A DNA stretch of 64,000 nucleotides, taken from the NCBI RefSeq assembly GCF_009915685.1, contig NZ_JAABLP010000003.1. The stretch is one strand, 5' to 3'. Within the stretch, counting starts at the first letter, position 1; each line of letters opens with the position of its first letter. The position numbers and the translations under genes were made by a program. Below are positions 34,076 to 43,716 of this stretch, piece after piece. The stretch is from Pannonibacter tanglangensis. Lineage in GTDB: Bacteria > Pseudomonadota > Alphaproteobacteria > Rhizobiales > Stappiaceae. Below the pieces are notes generated by a model. That model was given only the letters and a program-made list of their open reading frames with translations. It had not been told where the DNA came from and did no database searches.

Positions 34076-35182
34076 TCAGCTGGCCCGCCGCAGCTCCGGC
34101 CGGGCCTCGGCTGCCTTGCGCTCCAGCGTGGCTCCCTCCTGCGGCGGCAGGTTCTCCGGCAGGAAGATGTCGATCCCGATCCGCTCCTGCGCGGCCACGA
34201 TCGGCTGGCCGTCGATCAGCGCCTTCAGCACGCGCACGGCGCTGCGGATCTCGTGCCCGGGGTCCTGCGCGATCAGCGCCGCAATGGTGCCGCGCTCCAG
34301 CGCCGCGCGGGTGTAGGGCGTCAGTTCATGCGCGATGAAGGTCACGCGTCCGGCCAGGCCGCTTTCCTCCAAAGCCGCGATCACGCCGCGGTTGCCGGCG
34401 CCCATGTTGTAGAGCCCGCTGATGTCCGGATGATCGGCAAGCAGGCGCCGGGTCAGGTCATAGGTGCGGTCGTTGTCGTCGCGCCCTTCCCGCACGCGGA
34501 TCGGCTCGAAGTCCGGGTAAAGCTCCTCGAAGACCTCGATACAGCACCCGTGCCGCTCGGCATGGTCGCGCAGGCCGAGCGAGCCGGCGATGAAGCCGAT
34601 GCGGGCCCGGTGGCCCGGGCGGTTTCCGGCCAGGAAGCGCCCCAGCAGGCGTCCGGCAACCCGGCCGGCGGCCATGTTGTCGATCCCGACGAAATGGGCC
34701 CGCGCGGAGGCAGGATGATCGGACACGAGCGTGACGACCGGAACGCCGCGCAGCGTCAGCCGGTCGATCGCCGCCCGCACCTCGGCCGAGGCGGGCGCGA
34801 CAACGGCGACGCCGTCGCAGCTGGCCTTGTCGATCAGCGCCAGCGTGCCGGCGACCGAATGACTGTCAAAGGCATCGATGTCCTGGACCGTCAGGGCGAC
34901 ACGCTCGCCAGCCACACGCTGGGCAATCCGCTCCGCCTCCTGTCGCAGGTCGGTCATGAAGGCATTGGGGCCGCCCGGGATCAGGAAGGTCAGGCGATAG
35001 AGCCGTCGCTTGGCGAGGTTCGCCGCGAACACGTCCGGCGTGTAGCCGAGGCGCGCGACGGCAGCCTCCACCCTGGCAATCGTGGCGGCCTTGACCCCCG
35101 GGCGCCCGTTCAGGACCCGGTCAACCGTCGCAAGGCTGACACCGGCCTCGCGCGCGACATCATGAATGGTGATCCGCTGCAT
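34076..35182 (-). CDS. LacI family transcriptional regulator
   Basis: A 368-residue regulator. The HTH reads ITIHDVAREAGVSLATVDRV with LNGRPGVK as hinge entry, and a periplasmic-binding-like ligand domain follows (residues about 60-340). It is the type with LacI domain plus sugar-binding fold. No sugar gene lies next to it; the genes it controls are probably outside the window or unlinked. GAGGG is about nine bases upstream of the start. Confidence 0.9.
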   Translation of the reverse strand: MQRITIHDVAREAGVSLATVDRVLNGRPGVKAATIARVEAAVARLGYTPDVFAANLAKRRLYRLTFLIPGGPNAFMTDLRQEAERIAQRVAGERVALTVQDIDAFDSHSVAGTLALIDKASCDGVAVVAPASAEVRAAIDRLTLRGVPVVTLVSDHPASARAHFVGIDNMAAGRVAGRLLGRFLAGNRPGHRARIGFIAGSLGLRDHAERHGCCIEVFEELYPDFEPIRVREGRDDNDRTYDLTRRLLADHPDISGLYNMGAGNRGVIAALEESGLAGRVTFIAHELTPYTRAALERGTIAALIAQDPGHEIRSAVRVLKALIDGQPIVAAQERIGIDIFLPENLPPQEGATLERKAAEARPELRRAS

Positions 35183-35352
35183 GGAACATCGCCCTCATAC
35201 CCCGGAGGAACTATAGCGCAGGCAGCCGGTTTGTCAGCCATTTTGTTGCGATGCAAAAAACTATGCCGGCTGACCTGAACCCGCGCGAACGCGCCGATGA
35301 GGGGCGTTGCTCGGCACAGGCGCCGGAGGGACGGCAGCGCCGGGCTGACGGT

Positions 35353-36531
35353 TCAGACGCTCTGCCCCGCCGCATGGCCGGAGGCCCAGGCCCACTGGAA
35401 GTTGAAGCCGCCGAGATGCCCGGTGACATCGACGACCTCGCCGATGAAATAGAGACCGGGAACCTTGGTCGCCGCCATGGTTTTCGATGACAGCTCGTCC
35501 GTATCGACCCCGCCGAGGGTGACTTCAGCCGTGCGATAACCTTCCGTTCCTGCGGGCAGCAGCGACCAGGCATTGAGGCGGTCGGCTGTCTGGCGCAGCA
35601 CCTTGTCGGAGAGATCGGCAAGGCGGCCGCCGAGGCCGTATTCGGTGGCGAGTTCCTCCGCCAGCCGGCGCGGCAGGATGTGGCCGACGGCGGTGCGGAT
35701 GTCCTGTCGCCCCTGCGCCTGCCTGGCCTCCTTGAGCGCGGCGAAGACATCGGTGCCGGGGGCAAGATCGACGCTGATCGGCTGGCCCTCGCGCCAGTAG
35801 GAGGAGATCTGCAGGATCGAGGGTCCCGACAGGCCCCGATGCGTGAAGAGCAGCCCCTCGCGGAAGGCCGTCTTGCCGAACCGCACGACCGCGTCCACCG
35901 ACACGCCGGCGAGCTTCTGGCACAGGGCCTTGTTGGCGTCGGAGAAGGTCAGGGGCACGAGCGCGGGACGGGGCGGCACGACCTTGAGCCCGAAACGCCG
36001 GGCGATCTCGTAGCCGATGCCGGTGGCGCCCATCTTCGGGATCGACGGCCCGCCGGTGGCCACCACCAGCGACGTCGCCTCGACGCGGCCGCGCGCGGTC
36101 TCGACCACAAAACGATCATCCGGCCTGCTGATGTCGGTGAAGCCCGTCTCCAGCCACAGCGTGCCGCCGGCCTTGTCCATCTCGGTCAGCAGCATCGTGA
36201 TGATGTCCTGCGCACTGTCGTCGCAGAAAAGCTGGCCGAGTGTCTTCTCGTGCCAGGGAATGCGGTGGCTGTCGACCAGCTTGAGAAAGTCCGCCGGCGT
36301 GTAGCGCTTGAGCGCCGAGACGCAGAAGCGCGGGTTCTCCGACAGGAAATTCGCCGGGCTGGCGTGGATGTTGGTGAAGTTGCAGCGGCCGCCGCCGGAA
36401 ATGCGGATCTTGTCGGCGGCGCGCCTGGCGTGGTCGATGACAAGCACCGACCGGCCGCGCTTGCCGGCCTCGATGGCGCACATCAGGCCGGCGGCGCCGG
36501 CCCCCAGGATCAGGACGTCAACTCGGGTCAT
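35353..36531 (-). CDS. NAD(P)/FAD-dependent oxidoreductase, HI0933 family
   Basis: A 392-residue flavoprotein of the HI0933/BaiN-like family. The FAD-binding dinucleotide fold begins VLILGAGAAGLMCAIEAGKRG, KIRISGGGRCNFTNIHAS is the family signature, and LVVATGGPSIPKMGATGIGYEIA and the C-terminal GLYFIGEVVDVTGHLGGFNFQWAWASG complete it. Some members reduce flavin-like or bile-acid substrates; the role here is unknown. It has its own transcription unit with weak upstream ribosome site. Confidence 0.9.
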   Translation of the reverse strand: MTRVDVLILGAGAAGLMCAIEAGKRGRSVLVIDHARRAADKIRISGGGRCNFTNIHASPANFLSENPRFCVSALKRYTPADFLKLVDSHRIPWHEKTLGQLFCDDSAQDIITMLLTEMDKAGGTLWLETGFTDISRPDDRFVVETARGRVEATSLVVATGGPSIPKMGATGIGYEIARRFGLKVVPPRPALVPLTFSDANKALCQKLAGVSVDAVVRFGKTAFREGLLFTHRGLSGPSILQISSYWREGQPISVDLAPGTDVFAALKEARQAQGRQDIRTAVGHILPRRLAEELATEYGLGGRLADLSDKVLRQTADRLNAWSLLPAGTEGYRTAEVTLGGVDTDELSSKTMAATKVPGLYFIGEVVDVTGHLGGFNFQWAWASGHAAGQSV

Positions 36532-36603
36532 GGCCGGCTTATAGCAAGAGGCAACGAACTTGCCTCCTGCATTTCGCGTGTGATGGCCCGCTGCGGCGCG
36601 ACG

Positions 36604-37641
36604 TCAGCCCATGCAGGCCAGCAGCTCCGCCTCGCCGATCTGTCCGACGGTCCGGCCGTTGTCGACCACCAGCACGGGTCCGCTTGCGGCCCGCTTCAGC
36701 GCGATCACCTCGCGCAGCGGCGTGACCGGACCGCAGTTCGGTCCGCTCGCGTCCGCCCCGGGGCGTCCCTGCGCCAGCGGGATCATGATGTCCTGGGCCC
36801 TGAGCACGTTGAGCGGGTTCATGTGGGCAACGAATTCCGCCACATAGGGCGTCGCCGGATGGCGGACGATTTCCTGCGGCGTGCCGAGCTGGATCACCCG
36901 TCCGCCTTCCATGATGGCGATGCGGCTGCCGATCTTGGCCGCCTCGTCGAGATCATGGCTGACGAAGATGATGGTCCGGTGCAGCGTCTTCTGCAGCTGG
37001 ATCAGCTCGTCCTGCAGCTTGTCGCGGATCAGCGGATCGAGCGCGGAGAAGGGCTCGTCCATCAGGAGGATCGGCGCCTCGGTGGCAAAGGCCCGGGCAA
37101 GACCGACGCGCTGCTGCATGCCGCCGGAGAGTTCGTGCACCTGCTTGGTGCCCCAGCCGGCGAGGCCCACCAGCTCGAGCTGCGCGGCGACGCGCTTGCT
37201 GCGCTCGGCCGGACTGACGCCGGCCAGCTCCAGACCGAAGCCGACATTCTCGGCCACGCTGCGCCAGGGCAGCAGGGCAAACTGCTGGAACACCATGGCA
37301 ATCCGGCTGCGGCGCAGGCGGCGGAGGCGGTCCGCGCCGCAGCGGGCGGGATTGACCATGCTGCCGTCGTCATCGCGCACCAGCGTCTCGCCCCGGATGA
37401 CCGGATTGAGCCCGTTGACCGCACGCAGCAGCGTCGACTTGCCGGAGCCGGACAGGCCCATCAGCACGATGACCTCGCCGGGCTGGATGTCGAAGGTGGC
37501 GCCGGCCACGCCCAGGGTCTGGCCGGTCTGGTCCTGGATCTCGCGCCGGGTCTTGCCGGCATCGATCAGCGGCAGCGCCTGCTGCGGCCGGGCGCCGAAG
37601 ACGATGTCGACCTGCCGGAAGGAAACGATCGGATCGCTCAT
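36604..37641 (-). CDS. choV: Choline ABC transporter ATP-binding protein (ChoV-like)
   Basis: A 345-residue ProV/ChoV-type ATPase. Walker A is GLSGSGKST, signature LSGGMQQRVGLARAF, Walker B ILLMDEPFSALDP, and a C-terminal CBS-like regulatory segment follows (from about residue 280). The start overlaps the permease stop by four bases. The set of ATPase, permease and choline-binding protein beside the bet genes identifies choline uptake. Confidence 0.92.
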   Translation of the reverse strand: MSDPIVSFRQVDIVFGARPQQALPLIDAGKTRREIQDQTGQTLGVAGATFDIQPGEVIVLMGLSGSGKSTLLRAVNGLNPVIRGETLVRDDDGSMVNPARCGADRLRRLRRSRIAMVFQQFALLPWRSVAENVGFGLELAGVSPAERSKRVAAQLELVGLAGWGTKQVHELSGGMQQRVGLARAFATEAPILLMDEPFSALDPLIRDKLQDELIQLQKTLHRTIIFVSHDLDEAAKIGSRIAIMEGGRVIQLGTPQEIVRHPATPYVAEFVAHMNPLNVLRAQDIMIPLAQGRPGADASGPNCGPVTPLREVIALKRAASGPVLVVDNGRTVGQIGEAELLACMG

Positions 37642-38486
37642 TGGCGGCCTCCGGTGACGCGGTTGAGGCGGAAGAACCGGTCGAGCACGATGGCGATCAG
37701 CACGATGGCCACGCCGACCTCGAAGCCCATGGCGATGTTGACGGTGTTGAGCGCGCGCAAGGTCGGCACGCCGAGACCGTCGGCCCCGACGAGGGCGGCA
37801 ATCACCACCATCGACAGCGATAGCATGATCGTCTGCGTCAGCCCGGCCATGATCTGCGGCAGGGCATAGGGCAGCTCGATCTTCCACAGGAGCTGCCAGC
37901 GGGTGGCCCCAAAGGCGTGACCGGCCTCGAGCAGCTGCGTCGGTGTCGAGGAGACGCCGAGCTGGGTGAGGCGGATCGGGGCCGGCAGGGCGAAGATGAC
38001 GGTGGCAATGAGACCCGGCACCATGCCGAGGCCGAAGAGGATCAGCGCCGGGATCAGGTAGACGAAGGTCGGGATCGTCTGCATCAGGTCCAGCACCGGC
38101 TGCAGGGCGGTGTAGAAATTCGGCCGGTGCGCGGCCAGCACCCCGATCGGCACGCCCACCGCCATGCAGACGGTCGTCGCGCCGAGGACCAGGGCGAGCG
38201 TGTTGGTCGTCTCTTCCCAGAAGCCCAGGTTGATGATCACCAGCAGCGAGCCCAGCACGAACAGCGGGAAGCCGATGTTGCGGCGGACGAGAAAGGCGAG
38301 CGCCGTGGCGAAGCCCACCACGACCAGCGGGTCGGGGGCCTGCAGCAGGAACAGGATGCCCCCGATCAGGGCCTCGAGACCGACGGCGATGCCGTCAAAG
38401 AACCAGGCGGCATTGTTGGTCAGCCAGTCGACCAGCGCCTTGGCCCACTGCCCAAGCGGCAGCTTGTATTGCGTCAGGAAATCCAC
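37638..38486 (-). CDS. choW: Choline ABC transporter permease (ChoW-like)
   Basis: A 282-residue permease of the ProW/ChoW type with about seven hydrophobic segments. LQPVLDLMQTIPTFVYLIPALILFG and the EAA-like GVSSTPTQLLEAGHAFGATRWQLLWKIELP region are family signatures. It lies between the choX and choV genes on the same strand, with overlap to choV. Confidence 0.92.
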   Translation of the reverse strand: MDFLTQYKLPLGQWAKALVDWLTNNAAWFFDGIAVGLEALIGGILFLLQAPDPLVVVGFATALAFLVRRNIGFPLFVLGSLLVIINLGFWEETTNTLALVLGATTVCMAVGVPIGVLAAHRPNFYTALQPVLDLMQTIPTFVYLIPALILFGLGMVPGLIATVIFALPAPIRLTQLGVSSTPTQLLEAGHAFGATRWQLLWKIELPYALPQIMAGLTQTIMLSLSMVVIAALVGADGLGVPTLRALNTVNIAMGFEVGVAIVLIAIVLDRFFRLNRVTGGRQ

Positions 38487-38576
38487 GGGCCCCTCTCCGC
38501 GCCGAGATGTACAGGATCAGGCGGGGTCCGGTCGCGGCGAGGGCCGTCGGCCCCGGATGCGACCGGACCGCCGGAC

Positions 38577-39545
38577 TCAGAGGCCGAGCGCCAGCTTGAC
38601 GGCGGCGAGCCCGTCGCTGCCATCGCGCGCCTTCACACCGGCCAGCCAGCCGTCCAGCACGCCCGGGTTGGCAGTCAGCCAGTTTTGTGCGGCGATCTTC
38701 GGATCCTTGCCGCCGTCCAGGATCTCACCCATGATCTCGTTCTCAAGGGCGAGTGTGAACTTCAGGTTCTTCAGGAACTGGCCGACATTCGGGCACTCGT
38801 TGACGTAGCCCGCGCGGGTGTTGGTGTAGATCGTGGCGCCGCCAAGATTTGGTCCGAACACGTCATCGCCGCCTTCCAGATAGGCGATCTCGAAGTTGGA
38901 GTTCATCGGATGCGGCTCCCAGCCGAGGAAGACCACGTCCTCCTTGCGCTTGGTGGCCCGAGCCACCTGGGCGAGCATGCCCTGCTCGGAGGATTCCACG
39001 ATCTGGAAGCCCTTGAGGTCGAACTGGTTGCCGTCGATCATGCCGAGGATCAGGCGGTTGCCGTCATTGCCCGGTTCGATGCCGTAGATCTTGCCGCCCA
39101 GCTCTTCCTTGAAGCGGGCGATGTCGGCGAAGGACTTCAGGCCCTTCTCGTAGGTGTATTTCGGCACCGCCAGCGTGTACTTCGCCCCTTCGAGGTTCTC
39201 GCGCACGGTGTCGACGCTGCCGTCGGCGCGGTAGGGGGCGATGTCGGCCTCCATCGTCGGCATCCAGTTGCCGAGGAAGACGTCGATGTCCTTGTTCTTC
39301 ATCGAGGCATAGGTGACGGGAACGGAGAGGACCTTCACATCGGTCTCGTAGCCCAGCGCCAGCAGGATGGTGGTGGCAACGGCGGTGGTGGCGGTGATGT
39401 CGGTCCAGCCCACGTCCGAGAAGCGGACGGTCTTGCAGCTCTCGGGCTCGGCAGCCTGAACGGCCGCCGTGGTGGTCAGGCTGATCGCGCCGCTGAGGGC
39501 CAGGCCGAGGGCCGCGCCGGTGATGGAAGTGAAAACGCGCTTCAT
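38577..39545 (-). CDS. choX: Choline-binding periplasmic protein (ChoX-like)
   Basis: A 322-residue OpuAC/ChoX-type binding protein with a Sec signal peptide (cleavage after VQAAE). Trp residues of the choline cation box fit VGWTDITATT, LGNWMPTMEAD and VFLGWEPHPMN, and a Tyr lies in GAKYTLAVP. The ATG at 39545 is the start of the family; the longer frame adds 31 residues. It is divergent from betI across the operator at 39731. Confidence 0.93.
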   Translation of the reverse strand: MKRVFTSITGAALGLALSGAISLTTTAAVQAAEPESCKTVRFSDVGWTDITATTAVATTILLALGYETDVKVLSVPVTYASMKNKDIDVFLGNWMPTMEADIAPYRADGSVDTVRENLEGAKYTLAVPKYTYEKGLKSFADIARFKEELGGKIYGIEPGNDGNRLILGMIDGNQFDLKGFQIVESSEQGMLAQVARATKRKEDVVFLGWEPHPMNSNFEIAYLEGGDDVFGPNLGGATIYTNTRAGYVNECPNVGQFLKNLKFTLALENEIMGEILDGGKDPKIAAQNWLTANPGVLDGWLAGVKARDGSDGLAAVKLALGL

Positions 39546-39730
39546 CCGGTTGTCTCCCGCTCTTGTATGACGCCCCGGTACACGGGGTCGTTCGCCGGTG
39601 TTCAGTCCCAATGAACCCCGGACGGACATCTCAAACAATGGGCAACCGATTGATTTAGCCGTCTTTGCGGCAGGTTTGCCCCTCTGGTGAGACTTAATGA
39701 ACCATTGACCGTTGGCTTTGGCAAGTTTTG

Positions 39731-39750
39731 ATTGATTGATCGTTCAATTA
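39731..39750. promoter_or_regulatory. Probable BetI operator
   Basis: The segment contains ATTGA-TCGT-TCAAT, an inverted repeat within a TTGATTG...TTCAATTA context that resembles the bet operator known from enteric bacteria. It lies about 35 bases before betI and 186 before choX, in an AT-rich gap, so it could serve both divergent units. Confidence 0.65.
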
Positions 39751-39784
39751 AAAATATTCAATTGGAAGCAGGAGGGAGATCATC

Positions 39785-40438
39785 ATGCCAAGGATCGGGA
39801 TGGAGGCCGAGCGCAGGCGCAGCCTGATCGAGGCAACAGTGGATGCGATTCACGAACAGGGCTATTGCGACGTCACCATCGCGCAGATCGCGCGCAAGGC
39901 CGGCGTGTCGGGCGGGCTCGCGCATCATTACTTCGGGTCCAAGGATCAGCTCCTTGCCGCCACCATGCGCCATCTGCTGCACGAACTGGGCGAGGGCATT
40001 CGCGCCCGTCTGGCCGAAGCGCAGACGCCGCGTGCGCGCCTGTCGGCGATCATCGCCGGCAATTTCGAGACCGGCCAGTTCCGCGAGGCGGTGATTGCCG
40101 CCTGGCTGGCGTTCTATTCGCAGGCCCGCACCAATCCGGCGAGCCAGCGCCTGCTGCGCATCTATTCCGCCCGTCTTGTCTCCAACCTGACGCACAGCCT
40201 GCGCAGTTTCCTGCCGTTGGCGGACGCGCAGATCGTGGCGGAGGGCACGGCGTCGATGATCGACGGGGTGTGGATCCGCCGCGCGCTGAAGGAGGCGCCC
40301 CCGGATGCGGACGCCGCCATCCGCCTCGTCGAGGACTACGTCGAGGCGCAGATCCTGCTGCACAGGGCCCGCGCGTCCGGTGCCGCGCCGCACCCGATCC
40401 AGCCACAGACCCAATCGCAGCCGGGGCTCTCCGCATGA
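39785..40438 (+). CDS. betI: Choline-responsive repressor BetI
   Basis: A 217-residue TetR-family repressor. RRRSLIEATVDAIHEQGYCDVTIAQIARKAGVSGGLAHHYFGSKDQLL is the BetI HTH (described here by its ends), and the C-terminal domain contains AAWLAFYSQARTNPASQRLLRIY-type sequence. GGAGG precedes the ATG. It overlaps betA by four bases (ATGA). Choline relieves its repression in studied bacteria. Confidence 0.94.
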   Translation: MPRIGMEAERRRSLIEATVDAIHEQGYCDVTIAQIARKAGVSGGLAHHYFGSKDQLLAATMRHLLHELGEGIRARLAEAQTPRARLSAIIAGNFETGQFREAVIAAWLAFYSQARTNPASQRLLRIYSARLVSNLTHSLRSFLPLADAQIVAEGTASMIDGVWIRRALKEAPPDADAAIRLVEDYVEAQILLHRARASGAAPHPIQPQTQSQPGLSA

Positions 40439-42096
40439 GCGACACGTTTGACTTCATCATCGTCGGGGCCGGATCGGCCGGCTGCGCGCTGGCCTATCGC
40501 CTGTCGGAGGATCCGAAGAACCGCGTCCTGGTGCTGGAGTTCGGCGGGACGGACGCCGGGCCCTTCATCCAGATGCCGGCGGCGCTGTCCTATCCGATGA
40601 ACATGAGCCGCTACGACTGGGGCTTCGAGAGCGAGCCCGAGCCGCATCTGGGCGGCCGCATCCTGGCGACGCCGCGCGGCAAGGTCATCGGTGGCTCCTC
40701 CTCGATCAACGGCATGGTCTATGTGCGCGGCCACGCGCGCGACTTCGACACCTGGGAAGAGATGGGCGCCAGCGGCTGGGGCTACCGGCATGTGCTGCCC
40801 TATTTCCAGCGCCAGGAAGAGACCCCGACCGGCGACGACGGCTTCCGCGGCCGCTCCGGTCCGCTGCATGTGCAGCGCGGCACCAAGTGGAACCCGCTGT
40901 TCGATGCCTTCATCAAGGCCGGCAAGCAGGCGGGCTACGAGACCACGGGCGACTACAACGGCCAGAAGCAGGAGGGCTTCGGCGACATGGAGATGACCGT
41001 GAAGAACGGTCAGCGCTGGTCCGCCGCCAATGCCTATCTGAAGCCGGCGCTGAAGCGCGGCAATGTGGAGATCATCACCGGGGCCTTCGTCCGCCGGGTG
41101 GTCATCGAGAACGGGCGGGCGACCGGCGTCGAGTACCAGCGCGGCTCCGGCCAGCCGGTCACCGTTCGGGCGGCGCGCGAGGTGATCATTTCCGCCTCGT
41201 CGATCAACTCGCCCAAGATCCTGATGTTGTCGGGCATCGGACCGGCAGCGCATCTGCGCGAGATGGGCATTGACGTGGTCTCGGACCGGCCGGGCGTCGG
41301 CGCCAACCTGCAGGACCATCTGGAACTCTACATCCAGCAGGCCTGTACCCAGCCGATCACGCTCTACAAGCACTGGAACATTGTTTCCAAGGCTCTGATC
41401 GGAGCGCAGTGGCTGTTCACGCGCAAGGGGCTCGGCGCCTCGAACCAGTTCGAGGCCTGTGCCTTCATCCGCTCCAAGGCGGGTGTCGAGTATCCCGACA
41501 TCCAGTATCACTTCCTGCCTTTCGCCGTGCGCTACGACGGCAAGGCGGCCGCCGAGGGGCATGGGTTCCAGGCCCATGTCGGGCCGATGCGCTCCAAGTC
41601 GCGCGGCCGCATCCGCCTGACCTCGGGCGATCCGCTGGCCAGGCCCTCGATCCTCTTCAACTACATGTCGCACCCGGACGACTGGGCCGACTTCCGCACC
41701 TGCATCCGGCTCACGCGCGAGATCTTCGGCCAGGAGGCCTTCGCGCCCTATCGCGGCCGCGAGATCCAGCCGGGTGCCGGCGTGCAGAGCGATGCGGAGC
41801 TGGACGACTTCATCCGCGAGCATGTGGAGAGCGCCTATCACCCCTGCGGGTCCTGCCGCATGGGGGCAGCGAGCGATCCGATGGCGGTGGTGGACCCGGA
41901 ATGCCGGGTGATCGGCGTCGAGGGCCTGCGCGTGGCCGACAGCTCGATCTTCCCGCAGGTGACCAACGGCAACCTCAATGCCCCGTCGATCATGGTGGGC
42001 GAGAAGGCCTCGGACCACATTCTCGGCAAGGCGCCGCTGCCGGCGTCCAATCTGGAGCCCTGGATCCATCCGCAGTGGCAAACGCGCCAGCGCTGA
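40435..42096 (+). CDS. betA: Choline dehydrogenase
   Basis: A 553-residue GMC-type flavoprotein that oxidises choline to betaine aldehyde. FAD motif FIIVGAGSAGCALAYRLS, GGSSSINGMVYVRGHARDFD, and the C-terminal HPCGSCRMG and TNGNLNAPSIMVGEKASD are diagnostic. Length is normal. It is translationally coupled to betI, and betB follows after 91 bases. Confidence 0.96.
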   Translation: MSDTFDFIIVGAGSAGCALAYRLSEDPKNRVLVLEFGGTDAGPFIQMPAALSYPMNMSRYDWGFESEPEPHLGGRILATPRGKVIGGSSSINGMVYVRGHARDFDTWEEMGASGWGYRHVLPYFQRQEETPTGDDGFRGRSGPLHVQRGTKWNPLFDAFIKAGKQAGYETTGDYNGQKQEGFGDMEMTVKNGQRWSAANAYLKPALKRGNVEIITGAFVRRVVIENGRATGVEYQRGSGQPVTVRAAREVIISASSINSPKILMLSGIGPAAHLREMGIDVVSDRPGVGANLQDHLELYIQQACTQPITLYKHWNIVSKALIGAQWLFTRKGLGASNQFEACAFIRSKAGVEYPDIQYHFLPFAVRYDGKAAAEGHGFQAHVGPMRSKSRGRIRLTSGDPLARPSILFNYMSHPDDWADFRTCIRLTREIFGQEAFAPYRGREIQPGAGVQSDAELDDFIREHVESAYHPCGSCRMGAASDPMAVVDPECRVIGVEGLRVADSSIFPQVTNGNLNAPSIMVGEKASDHILGKAPLPASNLEPWIHPQWQTRQR

Positions 42097-42187
42097 GCCA
42101 TTCTGCGACCCAACGAACAGCAGGAGGCGTCTGCCCAGGCGGTGGCCGGTCCTGTTTCCCTTCTGACCGACTTGCAAGGACGACCTC

Positions 42188-43651
42188 ATGCGCGCCCAGC
42201 CCCGAGCCTCCCATTTCATTGGCGGCGGATATGTCGAAAGCCCGAATGGCGCGGCCTTCGACAGCCTCTATCCCGCCACCGGCGACGTTATCGCCCGCCT
42301 GCATGCCGCAGATGACCTGACCATCGAGGCCGCCATCTCCACCGCGCGGGAAGGCCAGAAGATCTGGGCCGCCACCCCGGCAGCCGAGCGGGGCCGCATC
42401 CTGCGCCGGGCGGCGGAGATCCTGCGGGCCAACAACCGCGCCCTGTCCGAGCTGGAAACGCTGGACACCGGCAAGCCGCTGCAGGAAACGCTGATCGCCG
42501 ATGCGGCCTCCGGCGCCGACTGCCTTGAGTATTTCGGCAATCTTGCCGCGACGCTGACCAGCGAGCACATCGATCTTGGCGGCTCCTTCGCCTACACCCG
42601 CCGCGAGCCGCTCGGCATCTGTGTCGGCATCGGCGCGTGGAACTATCCGATCCAGATCGCCTGCTGGAAGGCAGCCCCTGCGCTGGCCTGCGGCAACGCC
42701 ATGATCTTCAAGCCCTCGGAAGTGACGCCGCTGAGCGCGCTGAAGCTGGCCGAGGCGCTCCTGGAGGCCGGCGTTCCGGCCGGTGTCTTCAACGTGGTGC
42801 AGGGGGCGGGCGACGTGGGCGCCAAGCTCGTCTCGCATCCGGCGGTGGCCAAGGTCTCCGTCACCGGCTCGGTGCCGACCGGGCGCAAGGTCGCGGGCCT
42901 GGCCGGCAGCAACCTCAAGCACCTGACGCTGGAACTCGGCGGCAAGTCGCCGCTGATCCTGTTCGAGGACGCCCATCTCGACAATGCCGTCTCGGCGGCA
43001 ATCAATGCCAATTTCTATTCCTCGGGCCAGATCTGCTCCAACGGCACCCGCGTCTTCGTGCATCGCAGCCTGAAGGAGGTCTTCCTGAAGCGGCTGGCTG
43101 AACGCACCGCAAACGCCGTGCTGGGCGATCCGCTGGACGAGGCGACCAACATCGGCCCGCTCGTCTCGAAGCCGCAGCTCGACAAGGTGCTGGGCTATAT
43201 CGAGATCGGCAAGGCGGAAGGCGCGCGGCTTGTCTGCGGCGGCGGGGCAGCACACGTGGCGGCCTTCCCTAAAGGCTGGTTCGTGCAGCCGACCGTCTTT
43301 GCCGATGTGACGGACGACATGCGCATCGCCCGGGAAGAGATCTTCGGCCCGGTCATGTGCGTGCTCGACTTCGACAGCGAGGACGAGGTCATCGCGCGGG
43401 CCAACGCGACCGAATTCGGTCTGGCCGCCGGTGTGTTCACCCGCGACATCCAGCGCGCGCACCGGGTGATCACACAGCTTGCCGCCGGCACCTGCTGGAT
43501 CAACGCCTACAACCTGACGCCGATCGAAATGCCCTTCGGCGGCATGAAGTCCTCCGGCATCGGCCGCGAGAACGGGCACACGGCCATCGGCCATTACAGC
43601 CAGGTGAAGAGCGTCTATGTGGAGATGGGGGACGTCGCGGCGGCCTTCTGA
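42188..43651 (+). CDS. betB: Betaine aldehyde dehydrogenase
   Basis: A 487-residue NAD-dependent aldehyde dehydrogenase that forms glycine betaine. Base Glu in LTLELGGKSP, nucleophile Cys in SSGQICSNGTRVFVH, IGAWNYPIQIACWK near the cofactor site, and the C-terminal FGGMKSSGIGRENG. The betI-betA-betB order lacks the choline sulfatase gene betC found in some relatives. Confidence 0.95.
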   Translation: MRAQPRASHFIGGGYVESPNGAAFDSLYPATGDVIARLHAADDLTIEAAISTAREGQKIWAATPAAERGRILRRAAEILRANNRALSELETLDTGKPLQETLIADAASGADCLEYFGNLAATLTSEHIDLGGSFAYTRREPLGICVGIGAWNYPIQIACWKAAPALACGNAMIFKPSEVTPLSALKLAEALLEAGVPAGVFNVVQGAGDVGAKLVSHPAVAKVSVTGSVPTGRKVAGLAGSNLKHLTLELGGKSPLILFEDAHLDNAVSAAINANFYSSGQICSNGTRVFVHRSLKEVFLKRLAERTANAVLGDPLDEATNIGPLVSKPQLDKVLGYIEIGKAEGARLVCGGGAAHVAAFPKGWFVQPTVFADVTDDMRIAREEIFGPVMCVLDFDSEDEVIARANATEFGLAAGVFTRDIQRAHRVITQLAAGTCWINAYNLTPIEMPFGGMKSSGIGRENGHTAIGHYSQVKSVYVEMGDVAAAF

Positions 43652-43716
43652 GGCCGCCGGCCGCGCCGGGCCCGACGAGCGGTGGCAGGACGGGCGGTTG
43701 CAGGACGGGCAGCGCC

